5,728 nt of DNA from Wenyingzhuangia sp039768865. Lineage in GTDB: Bacteria; Bacteroidota; Bacteroidia; Flavobacteriales; Flavobacteriaceae. Position numbers and translations under genes: made by a program. Numbering within the stretch: position 1 is the stretch's first letter; each line of letters opens with the position of its first letter. The notes under the pieces were generated by a model. That model made no database searches. It saw only the letters and a program-made list of their open reading frames with translations, and was not told the DNA's origin. Location of the stretch: assembly GCF_039768865.1 (NCBI RefSeq), contig NZ_JBDMZQ010000075.1, one strand, 5' to 3'. Of the stretch, positions 1 through 4,931 are shown one piece after another.

Positions 1-12
1 CAAATGTGTTTT

Positions 13-498
13 TTAACTGTTTTTAACTCTTTGAGCCGCTTCAGTAACTTTAATTTTTAAATTTTCTTTGTATTTTATAATACTATCCAAAACAGTACTA
101 TTAGAAGCACCTATAATTTGAGCCGCTAAGATTCCAGCATTCTTTGCACCATCCAAAGCAACCGTTGCTACAGGAACACCTCCAGGCATTTGTAAAATAG
201 ACAGTACCGAGTCCCAACCATCAATAGAATTACTTGATTTTACTGGAACACCAATGACAGGAAGGGGGCTCATGCTTGCCACCATTCCGGGGAGATGTGC
301 AGCACCACCAGCACCTGCGATAATGACAGAGATTCCTCTTTTGTGAGCATTAGTAGAAAAATCAAAGAGTTTTTCAGGGGTTCTGTGCGCAGAAACAATA
401 TCTACTTCAGTTTCTATTTCTAATTCTTTTAAAATATCAATGGCTTGTTGCATGATTGGGAGATCAGAATCAGATCCCATTACGATGGCTACTTTCAT
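13..498 (-). CDS. purE: N5-carboxyaminoimidazole ribonucleotide mutase (class I PurE)
   Basis: Cytoplasmic enzyme of de novo purine synthesis that converts N5-CAIR, the product of PurK, to CAIR. The 161-residue protein is the usual length for a bacterial class I PurE. Visible signatures, in order, are the phosphate/nucleotide-binding GSDSD at residues 8-12, SAHRTP at 36-41 with the family's catalytic-site His38, and GGAAHLPGM at 64-72 with conserved His68. These are followed by the VIGVPV strand at 81-86 and the LQMPGGVPVATVA segment near 102-114. The start ATG fits because MKVAIVMGSDSD is the expected N-terminus. The gene lies 85 nt downstream of purK on the same strand, and this pairing supports the class I (mutase) rather than class II (direct AIR carboxylase) assignment. 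I found no exact -7 promoter match in the gap, so co-transcription with purK is the simplest reading. Only 12 bases follow the stop codon, so its terminator is not visible. Confidence 0.97.
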   Translation of the reverse strand: MKVAIVMGSDSDLPIMQQAIDILKELEIETEVDIVSAHRTPEKLFDFSTNAHKRGISVIIAGAGGAAHLPGMVASMSPLPVIGVPVKSSNSIDGWDSVLSILQMPGGVPVATVALDGAKNAGILAAQIIGASNSTVLDSIIKYKENLKIKVTEAAQRVKNS

Positions 499-583
499 TT
501 TGATTTATTTTTTAAAGTGTCAAAGCGTTTCTATTATAAAGCGATTTTACAAATGAAATACTTTTAGACGACTAAATGCTCAC

Positions 584-1732
584 TTATTTTGAAATTACTT
601 TTACAGTGTTTTTAACCAATTCAGCTGTTTTACGAGCAACTTTGATGTCTTTGTTTACGATAGTCACGTGTCCCATTTTTCTGAAAGGTTTGGTTATTTT
701 TTTTCCATAAATATGCGGAGTCACACCTTCGATCTCTAAAATGTCAGTGATGTTCTTATAAATAACATTTCCCTCGTAGCCATCAGCGCCAACTAAATTA
801 ACCATAATTCCTGCCAATTTACTATCGGTGTTTCCTAAAGGTAAATTTAGAATGGTTCTTAGGTGCTGTTCAAATTGACTTGTATATGAAGCTTCTATGC
901 TGTAATGACCGCTATTATGGGTTCTAGGAGCAACTTCGTTAACTATAATTTCGTCGTTTTCAGTTTGAAACATTTCAACTGCCAAAAGGCCAACATGTTC
1001 AAAAGCTTTCGCAACCTCCATTGCAACCAAACGTGCTTTTTCTGCAACTTTATCATCAATACGAGCAGGGCAAATCACATATTCAACCTGGTTAGCTTCT
1101 GGGTGAAATTCCATTTCCACTACAGGATATGTTTTTACTTTTCCATCTGCATTTCTGGCAACAATCACTGCTAGTTCGTTTTTAAACGGAATTAACTTTT
1201 CAGTAATACATTCAGTATCTGGAAGGTTTTGGATGTCTGCTACATTGCGAACAATTTTAACTCCCATTCCATCATAGCCAAATTGAGCAGATTTCCAAAC
1301 AAATGGAAAATCATTTAAGCTCGCTGCTTTCAGTTCTTTCAAAGAGTTAAAACGCTGATGAGGTGAAGTAGGAATGTTTTTTTCTTTGTAAAAGTCTTTT
1401 TGCTTTCCCTTGTGCTGAATGGTTGCAATAACGCTAGGTTGTGGATACACTTTTACTCCCTCTTCTTCAAGTTTATAGAGCGCTTCGATGTTAACATGCT
1501 CAATTTCTATCGTCAGTACCTCTACTTTCTTACCAAACTCATAAACATCATCATAATTTAATAAATCTCCTAAAAAGAATTCGTTGCAATAAGGAGCACA
1601 AGGAGCCTCTTTAGAACTGTCTAAGACACAAGTGTGAATGTCAAGTTTTTGGGTTTCAGACAATAGCATTCTTCCTAATTGACCTCCGCCAAGCACGCCC
1701 AATTTAAAGTCAGAAGAAAAATAATTTTCCAT
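584..1732 (-). CDS. purK: N5-carboxyaminoimidazole ribonucleotide synthase (PurK, ATP-grasp)
   Basis: ATP-dependent enzyme that carboxylates AIR with bicarbonate to give N5-CAIR, the substrate of PurE encoded just downstream. At 382 residues it is slightly longer than the roughly 355-residue E. coli enzyme. The N-terminal domain opens with a glycine-rich loop, LGVLGGGQLGRML, at residues 11-23. The ATP-grasp core shows Lys147 followed by the FGYDGMG loop at 151-157. The metal-binding acidic residues are probably Glu253 (in AVEMF) and Glu266 (in NEVAPR at 265-270). HNSGHYS at 272-278 is the conserved PurK signature. The ATG at 1732 places the glycine loop at residue 11, slightly later than in shorter homologues, but no later Met precedes the loop. 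The gene sits 47 nt downstream of the lipoprotein gene on the same strand and has its own candidate promoter in that gap. Confidence 0.97.
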   Translation of the reverse strand: MENYFSSDFKLGVLGGGQLGRMLLSETQKLDIHTCVLDSSKEAPCAPYCNEFFLGDLLNYDDVYEFGKKVEVLTIEIEHVNIEALYKLEEEGVKVYPQPSVIATIQHKGKQKDFYKEKNIPTSPHQRFNSLKELKAASLNDFPFVWKSAQFGYDGMGVKIVRNVADIQNLPDTECITEKLIPFKNELAVIVARNADGKVKTYPVVEMEFHPEANQVEYVICPARIDDKVAEKARLVAMEVAKAFEHVGLLAVEMFQTENDEIIVNEVAPRTHNSGHYSIEASYTSQFEQHLRTILNLPLGNTDSKLAGIMVNLVGADGYEGNVIYKNITDILEIEGVTPHIYGKKITKPFRKMGHVTIVNKDIKVARKTAELVKNTVKVISK

Positions 1733-1749
1733 AGAATAATATTTACTTG

Positions 1750-1757
1750 CAAAAGTA
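1750..1757 (-). promoter_or_regulatory. Candidate Bacteroidota -7 promoter element for purK(E)
   Basis: Read on the minus strand this is TACTTTTG, an exact match to the Bacteroidota -7 consensus TAnnTTTG. It sits inside TTGTACTTTTGCA, a context often seen in front of flavobacterial genes. It ends 17 nt before the purK ATG, which would leave a short leader of about 10-12 nt. I see no good TTG -33 element at the expected distance (about 1776-1780), so the assignment rests on the -7 box and its position. Confidence 0.55.
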
Positions 1758-1779
1758 CAAATAATGTAAGAAAGTTCGT

Positions 1780-2205
1780 TTAATAATTCGTGATTCTGAT
1801 ATTGTTACCTTGGAGGGTTGCATAATATTCTTTTAGATAATAGGTCACTTTGTTCACCTTTATTTTAATTTGGTATTGGGTAAAGCTAATCTTCTCATCT
1901 TCACAGGTTTTGCAAGTCATAATTCCACTAGTATCTATCTCCATTGCTTCAAGACATTCAGTGGGGCAGGTCAAATCAAATGCCCTAAAGCTGTTTGACC
2001 CATAATTAAAAAGTACAACCCCATTTGCATTATAGCCTTGTCCATACCTCACATGAGGGGATCCTTGAAGTGGAATAAACGCAGGACTTACGGTAAAGTC
2101 AACCCTAGTGTCAGGGACCAGTGTATTGACATCTTCTTGCTTGATGCAAGAGGTTAGGAGGATAAATACCCCGAGTAAGCCTATATGTTTTGCTACGATG
2201 ATCAT
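1780..2205 (-). CDS. Small predicted lipoprotein with a Cys4 Rieske-like C-terminal region, function unknown
   Basis: A 141-residue protein that begins with a hydrophobic segment (residues 8-17) ending in the lipobox LTSC, with Cys20 as the predicted lipidated residue. It is therefore probably anchored to a membrane on the periplasmic side or at the surface. The mature part is rich in beta-strand-type sequence and contains four other cysteines: C80-x3-C84 in DLTCPTEC and C98-x2-C101 in TCKTC. It ends with a strand segment resembling GNNIRITN. The overall pattern recalls a family of small Bacteroidota lipoproteins annotated as Rieske or ferredoxin-subunit-like. However, a true Rieske [2Fe-2S] site uses CxH and CxxH, and neither box here has its His, so a zinc or structural site, or disulfides, is at least as likely. 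No function can be named. It is divergent from greA and 47 nt upstream of purK. A candidate promoter lies in front of it. Confidence 0.85.
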   Translation of the reverse strand: MIIVAKHIGLLGVFILLTSCIKQEDVNTLVPDTRVDFTVSPAFIPLQGSPHVRYGQGYNANGVVLFNYGSNSFRAFDLTCPTECLEAMEIDTSGIMTCKTCEDEKISFTQYQIKIKVNKVTYYLKEYYATLQGNNIRITNY

Positions 2206-2223
2206 TTTTAAATAATTATGGAG

Positions 2224-2252
2224 TAAATATACAGCTAATTTTTAGCTTCCAA
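2224..2252 (-). promoter_or_regulatory. Candidate promoter of the lipoprotein gene
   Basis: On the minus strand TTG (2252-2250) is followed after 18 nt by TATATTTA (2231-2224). This is seven of eight positions of the Bacteroidota -7 box TAnnTTTG with a -33-type TTG at about the right spacing. The -7 box ends 18 nt before the ATG. The upstream half reaches to within 10 bp of the greA -7 box on the other strand, so the two promoters would overlap physically. Confidence 0.45.
2233..2247. repeat. Palindrome between the divergent promoters
   Basis: AGCTAA-TTT-TTAGCT is a perfect 6-bp inverted repeat with a 3-bp centre. It lies between the -33 and -7 elements of the candidate lipoprotein promoter and covers the place where the greA -33 element would be. 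No T-run follows on either strand that would make it a terminator. It could be an operator for a dimeric regulator, but in AT-rich intergenic DNA a 6-bp palindrome may arise by chance. Confidence 0.4.
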
Positions 2253-2261
2253 TTATTTCCA

Positions 2262-2269
2262 TATCTTTG
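2262..2269 (+). promoter_or_regulatory. Candidate Bacteroidota -7 promoter element for greA
   Basis: TATCTTTG is an exact match to TAnnTTTG, 54 nt before the greA ATG. Transcription would begin near 2274-2277 and give a leader of about 47-50 nt. There is no clear TTG about 19-20 nt upstream; that position is occupied by the T-rich palindrome. It should also serve the HIT gene downstream. Confidence 0.55.
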
Positions 2270-2275
2270 TGTTGG

Positions 2276-2306
2276 TCTCATTTCCAAATGGTAATGAGAT
2301 TTTTTT
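2276..2306 (+). terminator. Hairpin followed by a T-tract in the greA leader (possible attenuator)
   Basis: TCTCATT (2276-2282) pairs perfectly with AATGAGA (2293-2299). The interior can add two C-G pairs (2284-2285 with 2290-2291) beyond a T-T mismatch, closing on an AAAT loop. Seven T residues (2300-2306) follow directly. This has the shape of an intrinsic terminator. It lies between the candidate greA promoter and the greA start, so it would act as a leader attenuator rather than an end-of-gene signal. The stem is AT-rich and hence weak, and it would begin almost at the transcript's 5' end. A 5' stabilising stem is an alternative role. Confidence 0.4.
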
Positions 2307-2323
2307 GTTAAAATATTAAGACG

Positions 2324-2797
2324 ATGAGTGAAGTATCATACTATTCAGAAGAAGGATTTAAAAAGTTAAAGCAAGAATTAGAGTTTCTAGAGCAAACAGA
2401 ACGTCCTCGTGTGTCCAATGAGATTGGAGAAGCAAGGGATAAGGGAGATTTGAGTGAAAATGCAGAATATCACGCTGCTAAAGAAGAACAATCGTTGTTA
2501 GAATTAAAGATAGCAAAGTTAAAAAATGTGGTAGCCAATGCTCGTATTTTGGATGAATCCCAAATAGATACTTCAAAGATTTTAGTACATTCTAAGGTGA
2601 AAATTAAGAATGTAGTCAATGGAATGGAATTTAATTATACATTGGTAGCTGATTCTGAAACAGATATTCGTAATGGAAAATTATCAGTAAATTCTCCTAT
2701 AGGTAAAGGCTTGCTTGGTCATAGTCAAGGCGAAATTGCAGAAATTCAAGCGCCTAATGGAGTCATGAAATTTGAGATTATTGAGATCTCTCGATAA
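2324..2797 (+). CDS. greA: Transcription elongation factor GreA
   Basis: Binds the secondary channel of RNA polymerase and stimulates cleavage of the 3' end of RNA in backtracked complexes, releasing stalled elongation. The 157-residue length matches E. coli GreA (158). The N-terminal coiled-coil spans roughly residues 8-75. Its tip carries GDLSENAEYHAAKEEQ (41-56), with the acidic pair Asp42 and Glu45 corresponding to the catalytic Asp41/Glu44 of E. coli. The C-terminal FKBP-like domain includes SPIGKGLLG at 124-132 and a GEIAEIQAPNG strand at 136-146. The ATG is supported by the typical MSxVSYY opening. The bases before it show no Shine-Dalgarno sequence, which is common in this phylum. The intact acidic tip argues for GreA rather than a Gre-like anti-factor. 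The HIT gene follows 32 nt later. Confidence 0.97.
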   Translation: MSEVSYYSEEGFKKLKQELEFLEQTERPRVSNEIGEARDKGDLSENAEYHAAKEEQSLLELKIAKLKNVVANARILDESQIDTSKILVHSKVKIKNVVNGMEFNYTLVADSETDIRNGKLSVNSPIGKGLLGHSQGEIAEIQAPNGVMKFEIIEISR

Positions 2798-2817
2798 AAA
2801 AGTCCAACCCAAAAAAT

Positions 2818-2822
2818 GAGGG
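2818..2822 (+). promoter_or_regulatory. Shine-Dalgarno-like GAGGG before the HIT gene
   Basis: GAGGG lies 7 nt before the ATG at 2830, a good purine-rich match to the anti-SD and stronger than anything before greA. It supports 2830 as the start. The upstream ATG at 2816 opens only a five-codon frame whose TGA (2831-2833) overlaps the HIT start codon as ATGA, so 2816 is not an alternative start for the HIT protein. Confidence 0.5.
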
Positions 2823-2829
2823 ATAAAAA

Positions 2830-3216
2830 ATGAGTGTTTTTACAAAAATTATCAGTGGAGAAATTCCATGCTACAAAATCACTGAGAACGATGATTTTTT
2901 CGTGTTTTTAGATATCAATCCCAATGCTGTAGGTCATACTTTAGTAGTGCCAAAAAAGGAAGTGGATCAACTTTTTGATTTGGATAATGAACTATACTTA
3001 AAGTTATTTCAATATGCAAAGACAATTGCGAAAGCACTAGAAAAAGCGGTTCCTTGTAAAAGAGTTGGAATATCTGTTATTGGTTTAGAGGTGCCTCATG
3101 TCCATGTTCATTTAATCCCGTTAAATCAAATGACAGATGCTACTTTTACAAAGAAAGAATCTTTGTCTTCTACTGAGTTTGAATCTTTAGCGAATAAAAT
3201 ATCAAGCTATTTATAG
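2830..3216 (+). CDS. HIT-family nucleotide hydrolase/transferase (Hint-like)
   Basis: A 128-residue histidine-triad protein of the cytoplasmic Hint/PKCI branch, a family that hydrolyses nucleoside phosphoramidates and acyl-adenylates. The N-terminal strand-helix part reads VFTKIISGEIPCYKI (residues 3-17), followed by FFVFLDINPNAVGHTLVVPK (23-42), the standard nucleotide-binding half of the fold. The triad is HVHVHLIP at 90-97. By analogy with Hint, the middle His92 is the nucleophile that forms the nucleotidyl intermediate, with His90 and His94 supporting it. Many bacterial members start with a CxxC zinc-binding pair just before KII; here the corresponding residues are Ser and Thr, so zinc is probably not bound there. 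It follows greA by 32 nt with no terminator between, which suggests one operon. The physiological substrate cannot be read from the sequence. Confidence 0.93.
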   Translation: MSVFTKIISGEIPCYKITENDDFFVFLDINPNAVGHTLVVPKKEVDQLFDLDNELYLKLFQYAKTIAKALEKAVPCKRVGISVIGLEVPHVHVHLIPLNQMTDATFTKKESLSSTEFESLANKISSYL

Positions 3217-3267
3217 TTGAATTTACAGAAGGACATCATAAAACATTTATAATAGTCAAATGGTTGC

Positions 3268-3286
3268 GAGACGTTTTTAGAGTCTC
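3268..3286. repeat. Short inverted repeat at the convergent gene ends (weak bidirectional terminator?)
   Basis: GAGAC (3268-3272) and GTCTC (3282-3286) can form a 5-bp stem with a 9-nt T-rich loop in the 69-nt gap between the convergent HIT and kinase genes. The right arm overlaps the last base of the kinase stop codon. Neither strand has a proper T-run after the stem, so termination is only a guess based on position. Nothing else recognisable lies in this gap. Confidence 0.25.
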
Positions 3287-4431
3287 TATTTAGGGATGTT
3301 AATTTGAAAGCTAGTTCCTGTATGTTTTTGGGATTGTTTTACAAATATCTTACCATCATGATATTTAGTAATGATTCTTTTGGCCAACGAAAGGCCGAGT
3401 CCCCATCCTCTTTCTTTGGTGGTAAAGCCAGGTTCAAATATCTTTTTGTGAAGTTTTTTAGGAATACCTTTACCAGTATCTGTAATCATAACTCTAATTT
3501 CAGTTTTTCCATCAAGCAGTTGAATATCAATATTTCCTTTACCCTGCATTGCATCGATGGCATTTTTGATGAGGTTTTCAAGTACCCAGACAAATAAATC
3601 TTTATTCAACATTATTTCCAGTGAAAGCAAGGGTTTATTGTAGTTGAAGACGATACTTTTTGAAGTCCTAACTTTAAAATATTGAATCGTTTCTTCAATA
3701 ATGTCAGACGGATTGTTGTGCTCAAGTGTGGGTTTAGACCCTATTTTAGAAAATCGATTGGCAATGACATTTAGGTGGTCAATATCTTTTTCGATTTCGT
3801 TCACAAAGTCTGGGTTCACATTTTCAGAGCGAAGTATTTCTACCCATCCCAATAGTGAAGAGAGCGGAGTACCGATTTGATGTGCGGTTTCTTTGGCCAT
3901 ACCACTCCATAATTTGTTTTTTTCGGAATTAGACGAGGCGTTAAAGACGGAATAGATAATGATCAAAAAAACAATAAAAATTACGACCAATGCCATTGGG
4001 TAATATTTTAGTTTAGTCAAGTTTTTTGAGTAGGAATAATAGATGTATTGATTTTTAGTTTTAGAAATATTGAGGATTATCGGGGGATTAAGACCTTTCA
4101 TCTCTTTAAGCTTTGACAGTAATGTTTCATTTTTATCAGCGTCCTTGTAATCTATGTTTTGATCCAAAATAATTTGATTGCTATCATTGGTAACAATCAT
4201 AGGTATAGAGTTGTTCTGTTCAATGATTTCAACGAGTAAGCTAATGTCATCTTCAGGTTTAGATTTATTGAACTGAAAATAAGCTTTTGCTAAGATGTCC
4301 ATTTTATCAATTTCTTGCTGCTGAAATACTTTAAAAAAATGATAAGTATAAATCAAAATGACAGCTACAATACCAATTGCCAATAAAAGGAGTGCTTGTT
4401 TTGCTTTGATAAAACGTAATATAGGTTTCAT
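3286..4431 (-). CDS. Membrane sensor histidine kinase, orphan
   Basis: A 381-residue two-component kinase. Transmembrane helices lie at about residues 13-32 and 145-163 and enclose a periplasmic sensor region of about 110 residues with no motif I recognise. No HAMP or PAS domain is visible, and only about 20 residues separate the second helix from the H-box. The H-box is ETAHQIGTPLSS (181-192) with phospho-accepting His184. The ATP-binding domain is complete: N-box ENLIKNAIDAM (285-295), G1 DTGKGIP (318-324), F-box FEPGFTT (332-338) and G2 GWGLGL (342-347). The H-box differs from the classical HExxTP/HExRNP form in having Gln185 in place of the acidic residue, and Gly187 follows. It begins 5 nt after the methyltransferase stop codon, a tight linkage that suggests translation from one message with trmH and mutS. 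No response regulator is in the window, so its partner and signal are unknown. Confidence 0.93.
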   Translation of the reverse strand: MKPILRFIKAKQALLLLAIGIVAVILIYTYHFFKVFQQQEIDKMDILAKAYFQFNKSKPEDDISLLVEIIEQNNSIPMIVTNDSNQIILDQNIDYKDADKNETLLSKLKEMKGLNPPIILNISKTKNQYIYYSYSKNLTKLKYYPMALVVIFIVFLIIIYSVFNASSNSEKNKLWSGMAKETAHQIGTPLSSLLGWVEILRSENVNPDFVNEIEKDIDHLNVIANRFSKIGSKPTLEHNNPSDIIEETIQYFKVRTSKSIVFNYNKPLLSLEIMLNKDLFVWVLENLIKNAIDAMQGKGNIDIQLLDGKTEIRVMITDTGKGIPKKLHKKIFEPGFTTKERGWGLGLSLAKRIITKYHDGKIFVKQSQKHTGTSFQINIPK

Positions 4432-4436
4432 TTTGA

Positions 4437-4898
4437 CTATAAATTTATGGGTGTTTTAGTGCCTCTATCATACATAACAATGCTACCAGCTACTGCAACA
4501 TTTAAGCTTAGGGTAGATTTAAATTTGACCAAAAAGTGCGATTTTTCAATCGCAAGATTTGACAAACCGTGATCTTCAGCACCCAGAAGGTAAACGCATC
4601 TTTTGGGGTGTTCAAAATTTTCTAATGAAATGGCGCGTTCTTCCAGTTCAACTCCAACAAGCACTGCGCTTTTTGGAAGGTGTTCATAAAACGCTTCAAA
4701 AGTATCATAATGAAAATAAGGCATAGCCCCTACTGCTTTGTGTGTGTCACAAGCTTGTTTAGCGTATCGGTTTCCAATAGTGTAAATAAAACTCGCACCC
4801 ATATTTTGAGCAGATCTCCACAAGACTCCCAAGTTCTCAGGGGTTTTACCATTAAGAATACCAATACCAAAGTAGCCTTGTTCTAAATTGTTTACCAT
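4437..4898 (-). CDS. TrmH-family (SPOUT) RNA 2'-O-methyltransferase
   Basis: A 153-residue protein that is essentially only the SPOUT catalytic domain, the class with a C-terminal trefoil knot that binds S-adenosylmethionine and methylates ribose 2'-OH groups in tRNA or rRNA. Motif 1 is NLGVLWRSAQNMGA at residues 22-35 with the conserved Asn22 and catalytic-type Arg28. Motif 2 is YLLGAEDHGLS at 103-113 with Glu108. Motif 3 is SLNVAVAGSIVMYD at 131-144 with Ser131 and Asn133. The last two form the knot. It lacks the N-terminal RNA-binding L30e-like domain of RlmB types and the extensions of TrmH (Gm18). It is close in size to TrmL, but the motif 1 context does not let me assign tRNA position 34. 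The start at 4898 fits the short N-terminus before motif 1. It lies between mutS (33 nt upstream) and the kinase (5 nt downstream). Confidence 0.92.
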   Translation of the reverse strand: MVNNLEQGYFGIGILNGKTPENLGVLWRSAQNMGASFIYTIGNRYAKQACDTHKAVGAMPYFHYDTFEAFYEHLPKSAVLVGVELEERAISLENFEHPKRCVYLLGAEDHGLSNLAIEKSHFLVKFKSTLSLNVAVAGSIVMYDRGTKTPINL

Positions 4899-4931
4899 AA
4901 TTAAAATATATCGTAGGGTATAGCGGGGAAT

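Noticed and set aside
8..28. Near-tandem GTTTTTAACT units at the end of purE
   Set aside because: They arise from the last codons (V-K-N-S-stop) and AT-rich flanking sequence. There is no hairpin and the repeat is too short to matter.
522..543. AAAGCG repeated directly 16 bp apart in the 85-nt purK-purE gap
   Set aside because: Six bases in two copies is not significant, no hairpin or exact promoter box goes with it, and nothing else recognisable is in the gap.
905..1174. 89-codon open frame on the plus strand inside purK
   Set aside because: It is antisense to the conserved ATP-grasp region of purK, and its translation has no recognisable motif. It is a shadow frame.
3304..3597. 97-codon open frame on the plus strand inside the kinase gene
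   Set aside because: It lies opposite the conserved ATP-binding domain of the histidine kinase and has no family resemblance of its own.
4680..4886. 68-codon open frame on the plus strand inside the trmH-type gene
   Set aside because: It is antisense to SPOUT motif 1 with no recognisable features.
4903..4910. TATATTTT on the minus strand, one mismatch from a -7 promoter box, before the trmH-type gene
   Set aside because: It is only 4 nt from the ATG at 4898, too close to give a transcript that includes the start codon.
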